DNA of 13,842 nucleotides from Desulfovibrio sp. Dsv1 (GTDB lineage: Bacteria; Desulfobacterota; Desulfovibrionia; Desulfovibrionales; Desulfovibrionaceae): contig APFI01000299.1 of the NCBI GenBank assembly GCA_000403945.1, positions 1 through 13,842 of the forward strand, written 5' to 3'. Below, one piece after another: positions 1-6,700 of the stretch (the first letter of the stretch is position 1; each line of letters opens with the position of its first letter). The notes under the pieces were generated by a model. It had not been told where the DNA came from. It saw nothing but the letters and a program-made list of their open reading frames with translations, and searched no databases. The translations under genes and the position numbers were made by a program.

Positions 1-42
1 GTCCCGCCCGGAAACAGCGCGTTCCATGCGAACTTTTTTTCC
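1..42. other. Left-edge sequence downstream of the reverse transcriptase
   Basis: These 42 bases follow the reverse transcriptase stop codon and run off the window. No terminator hairpin is visible. Read on the minus strand, bases 32-3 have an open frame, FAWNALFPGG, which resembles YDWDDIFFPA at residues 428-437 of the fibre protein, just before its variable repeat. The DNA mismatches are not of the adenine-only kind, so this is not itself a template repeat of the visible variable region. It could mark the start of a related template or target region beyond the edge, or be chance. Confidence 0.3.
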
Positions 43-1080
43 CTATTCGCTTGTCAAAGAGCGCGTCAGCACCAGCTTTTCCAGAATGCGGGACAGCGTT
101 TCGTAGCCGTCGCAGTGCTGCATGTAGCCCGTGAAGCTGGCCACGCGGGCGCGGATGTACGCCAAGTCGATCTTGCCCCGCGCATAGAGCCGGGGGAACG
201 TCCTGAAAGCCCTCCGGGCGCGTTTCACCGTGCGCTTGCGGGGCAGCACCTTGTCCGTCCAGTGCCGATAGCCCACGAAGTCGATGCCGTGGCTGGCGGG
301 CCATACGCCGGTCTTGGGGTTGAGCTGCAGTTTCAGGCTGACGGTCACGAAATCCCGGATGGCGTCCAGCACCGTCCAGCACCATTCCTTGGACGGCCCC
401 AGCAGCACGAAATCGTCCATGTAGCGCACATAGAAGCGCACGCCCATCTCATCCTTGATAAGATGATCCAGCGGGTCAAGGTACAGGTTTGCCAGCCACT
501 GGCTCGTGGTGCAGCCCAGGGCCAGCCCCTTCTCCGCAAAGCCGTTGCGGCGCACAATCTGCCCGAAAAGCCATAGCACGTCCGGGTCGCTGGTGACGCG
601 CGGCAGCATGGACAGGACGCGCTCATGGTCAATGCTGGCGAAATACTTTGATATGTCGGCTTTCAGCACATAGGGCCGCCCCCACAGGGCGGTGGCCGTG
701 CGCAGGAACTGCCGCGTCCTTTCGCTGGCGGCGTGCGTGCCCTTGCCCACGCGGCAGGCGTAGCTGTCCGCGATGAAGCGCCGCTCGAACCACGGCTCCA
801 TGACGTTCAGCACCGCGTGGTACAGCACGCAGTCCGCGATGGTGGGCGCGTCGATGGTGCGCGGCCTGTTCTCCATGATGCGGAATCGGCGGCACGGCTC
901 CGGCTGCCATTCGTGGGCAAGCAGGCGCTCCTGCAGGGTCAGCAGGTTGTCCTCCAGCGCGGCCCGGAAGCGCAGCACGGCGGGACGGTAGCGCTTGCCG
1001 AGCTGCACCTTGCGCCATGCTTCCAGCAGATTGCCGAAGCTCACGATGTCCGGCCGGATATGCCTTGCCCGCCTCGCCAT
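43..1080 (-). CDS. Diversity-generating retroelement reverse transcriptase
   Basis: Predicted 345-residue RNA-directed DNA polymerase that would copy a template-repeat RNA with adenine-specific errors for transfer into the fibre gene's variable repeat. The N-terminal segment (SFGNLLEAWRKVQLGKRYRP, residues 14-33) and DSYACRVGKGTHAA (105-118) are typical of DGR-type and related RTs. Catalytic aspartates are D142 (ADISKYF) and D222/D223 (YMDDF, 220-224). Motif 4 is LGCTTSQ (188-194), the [I/V/L]GxxxSQ form that marks DGR enzymes, where retrons and group II introns usually have QGxxxSP. GIDFVGYRHW (265-274) is the later conserved GY motif. There are no maturase or endonuclease domains. The frame is open upstream to 1437, but the ATG at 1080 gives the usual ~12-residue lead before the first conserved block; an ATG at 1207 is the alternative. 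The Shine-Dalgarno is weak (GGAAAC). The gene is last on the strand within the window, 184 nt after the small ETLSSR gene. Family and DGR role are well supported by the linked target gene; error-prone activity is inferred. Confidence 0.92.
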   Translation of the reverse strand: MARRARHIRPDIVSFGNLLEAWRKVQLGKRYRPAVLRFRAALEDNLLTLQERLLAHEWQPEPCRRFRIMENRPRTIDAPTIADCVLYHAVLNVMEPWFERRFIADSYACRVGKGTHAASERTRQFLRTATALWGRPYVLKADISKYFASIDHERVLSMLPRVTSDPDVLWLFGQIVRRNGFAEKGLALGCTTSQWLANLYLDPLDHLIKDEMGVRFYVRYMDDFVLLGPSKEWCWTVLDAIRDFVTVSLKLQLNPKTGVWPASHGIDFVGYRHWTDKVLPRKRTVKRARRAFRTFPRLYARGKIDLAYIRARVASFTGYMQHCDGYETLSRILEKLVLTRSLTSE

Positions 1081-1264
1081 GCTGTTTCCAGGGGCCGGGG
1101 CCACGCTTGCCCGCAGAGGCTGCTGGCCGCCCCGGCCCGGTTCGTGTTTCTCCGGTTCTCTTGCCCGGAGCGCAAGCCCCAGGTCACGCGCTGTCCGGCA
1201 CTCCATGAGGCACCGGCTTCGGGCAATTTCTTTCTGACAATGAAATTGTCGCCTCGCGCGGGCC
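1081..1264 (-). other. Spacer before the RT, with inverted repeats
   Basis: This 184-nt gap is the largest without a gene. It is where a DGR template repeat would normally sit, between the preceding gene and the RT. On the minus strand it has a perfect 6-bp inverted repeat GACAAT-TTC-ATTGTC (1236-1250), an overlapping CAATTTC/GAAATTG pair (1224-1230 with 1242-1248), and an A-rich patch in a GC-rich setting (about 1140-1166, with several AAC triplets). I compared it with the variable repeat allowing any change at template adenines and found no match. It may be the RT leader or a structured part of the DGR transcript; no convincing promoter is visible. Confidence 0.45.
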
Positions 1265-1543
1265 TCATCCTGCCCGCAATTCCGGCGGGCATTGCAGGCG
1301 CAGCCGCTCGGAATCATACGATGCCCTGCAATGGTCCGCGTCCCCCAGAAGCGCCGCCATACGGTCCAGGGCCATACGCGCATGTTTCCAGCCCGTCTTG
1401 TCACGCTTGCGCCAGCAGCGGGAAGAAAGCGTTTCATCGGCCCATCCGCCGAACAGGGCGTTCAAAAGCTGGTCCAGCGCCACCAGAACCTGTTTTCCCC
1501 AGCGGCGGAGCCTGCGGCAGGCCTTGCGGATGAGGTTCCTCAT
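1265..1543 (-). CDS. Small conserved phage protein with ETLSSR motif
   Basis: 92-residue basic protein. The signature is ADETLSSRCWRKRDKTGW (residues 35-52) followed by ADHCRASYDSERLRLQCPPELR (69-90). This matches, from memory, a family of small proteins common near tail-fibre genes in Mu-like and P2-like prophages; automated annotation gives them inconsistent names, and I know of no established function. The N-terminus is Arg/Lys-rich (MRNLIRKACRRLRRWGK), then comes a short hydrophobic helix (VLVALDQLLNALFGG) that could be membrane-associated. Its ATG overlaps the upstream DUF4376 gene's stop as ATGA (1540-1543), implying translational coupling. It sits where avd often lies in DGRs but does not look like Avd (length and motifs differ). 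A perfect 7-bp hairpin (1271-1291) lies in its last codons. Confidence 0.75.
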   Translation of the reverse strand: MRNLIRKACRRLRRWGKQVLVALDQLLNALFGGWADETLSSRCWRKRDKTGWKHARMALDRMAALLGDADHCRASYDSERLRLQCPPELRAG

Positions 1544-1911
1544 GCCGCGCCTCCTTCCAGAGCTTCCTTTCTGGCTCCGCCTGCGGCCATGCAGGTCGCC
1601 TTGTGCGCCAGCGCCCCGGCGGCGTACAGGGCGAGAAAGGCGTCCGCCGTCAGGTCGAGGCGCACCAGTTCCCCGCTGGCCCGGTAGGCGTTCCAGGTCA
1701 CGGCTTCCGGCAGGCCGGGTGCGCCGCCTTTTTGCATCAGGCAGGCGTTGGCCGTGTCGCTGAAATTTTGCTGGTCGTCGCGGTCGTAGCTGAAATGCAG
1801 TATTTCCCCGTTCACGGCGTAGTCAAAGCCGTTCAGAATGGCGGCACTGGTTTCGGCGTCAATCCGCGCGCGCATGGCGCCCCTGTCCAGGCCGGTTTCA
1901 ATTCTCGGCAT
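1540..1911 (-). CDS. DUF4376-type tail-fibre-associated protein
   Basis: 123-residue protein resembling the DUF4376 family found beside phage tail-fibre genes, often thought to be fibre assembly or chaperone proteins. Conserved-looking blocks are the region around LHFSYDRDDQQNFSDTANAC (residues 38-57), EAVTWNAYRASGELVRLDLT (69-88) and FLALYAAGALAHKATC (92-107). The last part is a helix that packs small residues. The ATG at 1911 overlaps the end of the upstream 86-residue gene by 14 nt, and its own stop overlaps the next start (ATGA). Position directly downstream of the fibre gene suggests a helper for folding or attaching the lectin-like fibre, which is inference. No signal peptide or membrane segment is seen. 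Confidence 0.8.
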   Translation of the reverse strand: MPRIETGLDRGAMRARIDAETSAAILNGFDYAVNGEILHFSYDRDDQQNFSDTANACLMQKGGAPGLPEAVTWNAYRASGELVRLDLTADAFLALYAAGALAHKATCMAAGGARKEALEGGAA

Positions 1912-2158
1912 GGCTTACCCCCTCCGTCTTGTAGAGTTCCGTCAGTTTTTTCCCCTCGTTTTCGGCATCCAGACGCAGCGAGAGCAACAGTTCCGGCCCA
2001 TCGCAGGCCGGGACGGGTTCAAGCTCGCGCGCCCCCCAGCGGGCCAGATACAGGCCGTCAGGGCTGTAGGCTTGCGGCACCGCGTACAGGGCAAGGCTTT
2101 CGCCCGCCGTCAGACTGGCCGGAAAGACCCCTGCGTTGCAGGAAATGAGAATGTTCAC
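1898..2158 (-). CDS. Unrecognised 86-residue protein downstream of the fibre gene
   Basis: I do not recognise this protein. It starts with GTG at 2158, preceded by a good Shine-Dalgarno (AGGGGG, 2163-2168) at 4-nt spacing, which decides the start. The first half is small and mostly beta-like (ILISCNAGVFPASLTAGESLALY) and contains GLYLARWGARELEPVPA; the second half is a helical, acidic stretch (LLLSLRLDAENEGKKLTELY) that could form an amphipathic helix. There is no signal peptide. It overlaps the DUF4376-type gene by 14 nt and follows the fibre gene by 76 nt. Its place between the DGR target and a fibre-assembly-like gene suggests a fibre chaperone or minor fibre component, but nothing in the sequence proves that. 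Confidence 0.65.
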   Translation of the reverse strand: MNILISCNAGVFPASLTAGESLALYAVPQAYSPDGLYLARWGARELEPVPACDGPELLLSLRLDAENEGKKLTELYKTEGVSHAEN

Positions 2159-2166
2159 AATACCCC

Positions 2167-2177
2167 CTGAATTTCAG
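2167..2177. repeat. Short inverted repeat at the ribosome-binding site of the 86-residue gene
   Basis: CTGAA-T-TTCAG is an 11-nt perfect inverted repeat abutting the Shine-Dalgarno of the 86-residue gene. It is the third inverted repeat in the 76-nt spacer after the fibre gene. It is too short to assign a function; it might affect translation start. Confidence 0.35.
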
Positions 2178-2188
2178 AAAAGTTTCCA

Positions 2189-2207
2189 TGCCTGCCCTTG
2201 GCGGGCA
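2189..2207 (-). repeat. GC-rich hairpin downstream of the DGR variable repeat
   Basis: On the minus strand TGCCCGCC-AAG-GGCAGGCA can form an 8-bp stem with one C-A mismatch and a 3-nt loop, 27 nt after the fibre gene stop. In the Bordetella phage BPP-1 DGR a GC-rich hairpin/cruciform with about 8 bp and a 4-nt loop just after the variable repeat promotes homing. Size, loop and location fit that role, although it lies farther from the repeat. There is no clean T-tract, so it is a poor terminator. Confidence 0.45.
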
Positions 2208-2222
2208 CTGTAATCCGGTAAC

Positions 2223-2232
2223 CTGTCGACAG
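2223..2232. repeat. 10-bp perfect palindrome just after the fibre gene stop
   Basis: CTGTCGACAG lies 2 nt past the TAA stop of the fibre gene. A perfect palindrome could extrude as a small cruciform or bind a dimeric protein. With the hairpin at 2189-2207 it makes up a symmetric module directly 3' of the variable repeat, where DGR target-recognition structures are known. It could also be chance. Confidence 0.4.
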
Positions 2233-2234
2233 TA

Positions 2235-3737
2235 TTACATCCTTGCGATGCGGCAACCGATACCGTCAGCGGCGCCGGACGCCGAAAGGTTCAGAGCGCA
2301 GGCGAAAAGGCCCGCACGAGCGCCATGACTCCAATCAGCGCCGAGGTAGAGGACATTGCCCGCGCTGCCGCTCCTACCCCAGAAGCCGTCGGGGATCGTC
2401 CCGGCGGCGGCACTGGTGGTCGTGGTCGCCGGGAAAAATATATCGTCCCAGTCATACCCGTCGCCGCTGCCGCTTTTCAGCGTCTGCATGAAGGCATGGC
2501 TTGAACCGTCATGGGCCGGGCAGGCAAGGCCCGTATCCACCCATTCCTTGCTGCCGTCGTTTTTCCACAGCCTCACCTTGCCCGCCGTGGTGACTTCCAG
2601 CCCGGCGCACATCTGCCAGACGTTGCCCCACAAGCCCGCATGCCCCCGCCAGGAGGCCGTGGCCACGTCCAGGGCGTCCACATTGGCCGCCGAATCCGCA
2701 TCCACGCGCCCGCGCCCGTACACGGCCTGCGAATCCGGCGTGCCCGCCTCAATGGTCGCCAGCAGCTGGATCTCTGCCGCCTGATAGATGTTCCACATGT
2801 CAAAGCCCGTAACGCCGCCCGCGTTGCGATTGCGGCAATACTGCCGCATGGTCGGGAAATTCACATTCACAAGGGGCAGCTTGCCGGGGCGGGAACCGAT
2901 CTTGAGCGGCGTGCCGCCCTCACTGGTGCCCGCGTAGGTTCCGCAGTACCAGCGGTCGATTTTCTGTCCGTTCAGCATAAAGGACGGGAACGGCTTGAAG
3001 CCGTCCATCGGACCGGGGCTGACAAGACGCCCGCGACGGCCCGCAAACGGCCCGGATGCTATCTCGAACGCCTTGTACCAGAACGCATGGTGTTCCTGCA
3101 TGACCTGCCCGTCCACCAGAACGCGCCGAAGCGCGTTATAGATCGGATGGTAATCGAAGTAGCAACGCGGCGGGCTCACCGGCTGGCCTTCGGCGTCGAT
3201 ATTGAACCACAGCCCGGAGCCGCCCCCGTCTTCCACGCAGCAGATGCCGATGACCGGCGACAGGCTCCCCACCGTGATGCGCTTCACCAGCGCGTCATGC
3301 GCCGAAAGGCTGGCGTCATGGGCTGCAAAGGCTTCCGTCCGCCCTGTGGCCTCAGCGGCCACGGCTGCCGTGATGGCTGCATCCCGCGCCGTCACTTCGC
3401 TGTTTATCGCCGCCGCGCGGGCCTGCACTTCGTCCGCAAGCGCCGTCGCGTCCGCCTTTTCCGTGGCAAGAGTGGACAAGGCTGTCGCATGGTCTTGCAA
3501 TGCCTCATTCGTGGCGCTTTGGGCTGTTTCCAGTGTCGATGTGCGGTTTTCAAGCGCGCTGATACCGTTTTCCGCCGTGCTTGCCCGATTTTCCACGCCG
3601 TCAAGCCGTTCATCCGCCGTCTTCGCGTGAGCGTCCACCTTTCCGAACGCTTCCACGATACGCGGGCAATCGTCCTCAAGCATGTTCTGTTCGCTGGGCA
3701 GCGGCAGTTCAAGATGTTCCGTTTTTCTGTCTGTCAT
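2235..3737 (-). CDS. Tail fibre / receptor-binding protein, DGR target with C-type-lectin-like fold
   Basis: 500-residue predicted receptor-binding protein at the tail tip. Residues 1-25 (HLELPLPSEQNMLEDD) resemble the attachment leader of phage fibres. Residues about 26-150 are Ala-rich heptad-like coiled coil, including the repeated units ENRASTAENG and ENRTSTLETA, which suggests a trimeric shaft. Residues about 155-500 form the head: SLSPVIGICCVEDGGGSGLW, then GFDMWNIYQAAEIQLLATIE, then RGHAGLWGNVWQMCAGLEV (364-382). The GLWGNVWxxxxGL block is a hallmark of the formylglycine-generating-enzyme/C-type-lectin fold used by DGR variable proteins. The C-terminus, GADWSHGARAGLF (466-478) to IGCRIARM, is the variable repeat. 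A strong Shine-Dalgarno (AAGGAGG, 3742-3748) overlaps the stop of the DUF4815-type gene and is 4 nt from the ATG at 3737. Function follows from fold, position and linkage to the RT; the receptor is unknown. Confidence 0.9.
   Translation of the reverse strand: MTDRKTEHLELPLPSEQNMLEDDCPRIVEAFGKVDAHAKTADERLDGVENRASTAENGISALENRTSTLETAQSATNEALQDHATALSTLATEKADATALADEVQARAAAINSEVTARDAAITAAVAAEATGRTEAFAAHDASLSAHDALVKRITVGSLSPVIGICCVEDGGGSGLWFNIDAEGQPVSPPRCYFDYHPIYNALRRVLVDGQVMQEHHAFWYKAFEIASGPFAGRRGRLVSPGPMDGFKPFPSFMLNGQKIDRWYCGTYAGTSEGGTPLKIGSRPGKLPLVNVNFPTMRQYCRNRNAGGVTGFDMWNIYQAAEIQLLATIEAGTPDSQAVYGRGRVDADSAANVDALDVATASWRGHAGLWGNVWQMCAGLEVTTAGKVRLWKNDGSKEWVDTGLACPAHDGSSHAFMQTLKSGSGDGYDWDDIFFPATTTTSAAAGTIPDGFWGRSGSAGNVLYLGADWSHGARAGLFACALNLSASGAADGIGCRIARM
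2241..2380 (-). other. DGR variable repeat (VR) at the 3' end of the fibre gene
   Basis: The last ~45 codons have an invariant frame (Y-L-G-x-x-W-x-x-G-A-x-A-G-L-F, L-N, S-A-S, I-G-C-R) with codons of scattered meaning between. Likely mutated codons are D468 GAT, S470 AGT, H471 CAT, R474 CGT, A481 GCT, L484 CTT, G488 GGC, A490 GCT, D491 GAC and G492 GGT, with A467 GCT possible. All end in T or C, mostly T, although neighbouring genes prefer G/C-ending codons. That is what AAT/AAC template codons give when both adenines are mutated. N483 (AAC) may be an unmutated template codon. The 3' end, about 2241-2258 (ATCGGTTGCCGCATCGCA), would be the conserved homing-initiation part. The 5' boundary is approximate because the template is not in the window. 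Confidence 0.8.
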
Positions 3738-3741
3738 AGCG

Positions 3742-3748
3742 CCTCCTT
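3742..3748 (-). promoter_or_regulatory. Strong ribosome-binding site of the fibre gene
   Basis: AAGGAGG lies 4 nt before the ATG at 3737 and overlaps the TAA stop of the upstream DUF4815-type gene. It is among the best matches to the 16S anti-Shine-Dalgarno in the window and fixes the fibre start. It suggests high fibre output, consistent with a multi-copy trimeric structural protein. Confidence 0.8.
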
Positions 3749-6700
3749 ACGCCACCGCCATCAGGCGGATGTCATAAAGCATGGGCCGGGCCGCAATGCT
3801 GCCGGAAAGCGTCAGCCGCACCTTTATCAAGTCCGCGTTCGCCAGCACATGCCTGAACCTGTATTCCACATGACCGTCGCCCTGCGGCACGGCTCCGTCC
3901 GCCGTCATGGCTTCCCACGAACCGGAATCCACCCGGATTTCCGGCGTCACGCTGGCCCCGGAAGGGATTTCCGCGTTGTAGATGAGCACCGCCCTGACGG
4001 CCCCGCCGGCCCTGATGCTGCGGGTATAGTAGCTTCCCGTCCGCTGCACCGTTCCCGCCAGTATTTGCGAACCCGGCCACAGCACCGGGGAACCCGCCGC
4101 GTCGCCCGCCAGCCTGGCCTTGACCGAAAGCGGCCCGGTCAGCGGTTCGGAAAGGCGCACCGCCTGTTCTTCCGCCACAATCATGCTTTCCCCGGAGGGA
4201 AGCCCCAGTTCGTATTCCACGCGGCTTTGCGACGTGGGCGTTTCCGCCAGCGCCAGCAGTATCAGGTCCGTGGCCGCTTCCGTCACTTCCGCCGCGCCCA
4301 GGGACAGCGTGTTGGTGCCGTCCGCATACACGGCGGCCAGAAGCCGGAAGGTCAGGTCGCGGGTCTGGTGCGCCGTCCAGGTGGAAGCGTTGGAAGAGGA
4401 AAGCAGCACGCCGATGGTGTACGGCTGGGCCGCCACCCATTGCTGGTGCAGCGTGTCGAACTGCCCCATCTCGGCAATGGCCATGGCCGTGTCCGCGTCA
4501 TTGCACAGGATGACCAGCGCGTATTCCGTGGACGCCGCCAGGGCCACAGGCGCGTCAAACAGCACGCGGGTGTGCCCGCCGCCCGTGACCACGATTTTCT
4601 CGGCGGGAACCACGGCTTCGGCCAGCACCGTGCGCGTGGGAACGCCGTTGCTCACCTCGCGTATCTGCACCCGCACGCCGCTGCCGCCCCTGGCCGTGAA
4701 CCACAGGTCGGCCCCGGCCAGTTGCACGGCGTTGTCCAGCGTAAACGTCTGCGCCAGCGGGTCGATGCTGGTATTCGTCACCGTCTGGACCTGCCGCAGC
4801 GTGGTCACTTCCAGCGTGCCCTGGCCCACAAAGGTGGCCTGCGCCGTGGAGCCTTCTTCATCGCCCCGGAACTCCACCGGCTTGACTCCGGCGGGAACAC
4901 CCGCCGGAATGGCAAGGGTTCCGCGTATGACCCCGGCGGCGTCCGCCGCAAGCTGACCTTCCCTCGCCTGTACCGGAATGCCGTCAAACGTGATGGATTG
5001 CAGGATTTCACCGGGGCCAAAGCCCGTCACCTCAAAAGCCACGTCAATCTGACGCAGGTATTCCAGCGCCTTCTGTGACGTGCCCACCCTTTCCGTGCCG
5101 GTACTGGTGGACGTGACGGTCTGCCCGTGCCGCGGATGATTCGGCGCATAAATGGCCTGATAGAACGAGCGCGTCACCGCGCTTGTCCAGGCCGTGGCCT
5201 GTTCCGTCCAGCGGTCCACCGCGGGTGTCAGCGTGGCCTTGCCCGGCAGAATGGCGAACGCCATATACGGGTTGACCCTCATTTCTCCCGTGCGGTACGG
5301 CTGTTCCAGCAGAACCCGCGGCGTGTGGGTGCGCGCCGCCGGGGCCTTGATGTCCTGCGACAGCGCATACGCCTTCGCCGCAATGGGCAGGGTCAGAAAG
5401 CCGTTGACGATGGCCGCGTCCTGTTCGATGCCCTGGTCGCGCATGGAATCGTCAAGCAAGGGGTCCACGAACAGCCCCACACGCGCCCCGGCCTCGCGCG
5501 TGGCCACGTCCGCCTCCAGACGCTGCCGCGCCACTTCCTGCAGGGCGTATTCCACACGGGCGGCCAGAGCTTCAATGTCCGAAAACGGTACCACGCGCAC
5601 CCCGTCGTTTTGCACCTCGCGGCTTTCCTGCCCCCGCCAGGTCTGCCGGACGCTGGCCAGCGCCAGCGCCGTTTCGGGGACGGACGGGGCCTTGGCGCTG
5701 TATTCCGCCGCCACGCCCTGAACCCAGGAGAACGCGCCGTCGGCGGAAATGCACAGCCGGTCGATGCGCGGCAATGCCTGATTGTACGACACCATGATGC
5801 CCGTGCCCGCCACGGCTCCGGAAACGGAAAAACCGTCATAATCCACATCTTCCGGGGTCAGGCTCTTGTCCAGATAGGTGTAGGTCGCCTGATAGGTGGA
5901 ACCGGGCGCGGGCTCGTTGCCCGTGGGCGACCAGTCCACCGTGTCCCCGGTGCGCCTGTAGTCCGTCCCGGCTTCGTACACCGTATCCCCCTGCCTGATT
6001 TCCACCAGGGACATGATGGACGTGTCCGGCAGGGCATCCGCGCAGCCGGAGTAGCTGCCGTGGACCACGGACACCGTTTTTTCCAGCGTCACGCGCAGGG
6101 CCGTGATGTCGCGGATGGGAGGATGCGCCACGTTGATGCGCTGTTTCGCGCTCCCGTCCGCCTCGATGACTTCCGTGTCGATGAAGCGCAGGTCCGGTGT
6201 CGCCGCGTAGGACAGACGCCGCGACGTGAGCAGGTCCACGCCGTAGCCGTTCACGCGGCAGCGGCCTTCGGCCACCGTGTAGACTTGCGCGCCGCCCCCT
6301 GAATCTTCCGCCGCCCGCACGGTCAGGCCGCTGGCAACATAGGTGCCGCCGCCCGTGGAATCCCGGTCATAACGCGCCATGCCCTGGTTGAAGCTGTCCA
6401 GGTTCGGCGGCGTTTCCTTGGCGCGCGGCACCCCGTCGTCAACCGTATGGATGGGGTAGAACTCCCCGGAACCGCCGTCCCCGTCATGGCCCCACACGGC
6501 TTCCACCTTCCTGCGCCACGCTCCCGGTTCCCCCTCGCCCCGACTGCCGATGGCGGGATTGCACAGCGCCGGGTCTTCAAGCTCGGAAATGATGCTTTCC
6601 CTCAGCCGCACGCCCACGGATACCGTGCCCTGCACCGGGATGACGAAAGACGCGGATTCCACCGGCCACACCGCCCCCGAAAGGTACACCAGACCGGCTT

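Noticed and set aside
43..1080. Group II intron or retron reverse transcriptase
   Set aside because: There is no maturase X or HNH domain and no intron boundary, motif 4 is LGxxxSQ, and a DGR-type target gene is linked.
1120..1200. Template repeat in the gap before the RT
   Set aside because: The position and A-rich patch fit, but no alignment with the fibre variable repeat works even when any base is allowed opposite template adenines.
1271..1291. Hairpin TGCCCGC/GCGGGCA as a terminator or homing structure
   Set aside because: The stem is perfect but lies in the last codons of the ETLSSR gene, has a 7-nt loop and no T-tract, and is not next to a variable repeat.
1081..1437. Longer RT with an N-terminal extension to 1437
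   Set aside because: The extension overlaps the ETLSSR gene in another frame, is low-quality Arg-rich sequence, and the ATG at 1080 fits the normal RT N-terminus.
1265..1543. Avd accessory gene of the DGR
   Set aside because: It is too short (92 residues) and carries the ETLSSR...SERLR...PPELR pattern of a different phage protein family.
2511..5078. 855-codon open frame on the plus strand
   Set aside because: It is antisense to the fibre and DUF4815-type genes, has an Arg/His/Gly/Pro-rich composition with no recognisable domain, and follows from the GC-rich codon bias of the opposite strand.
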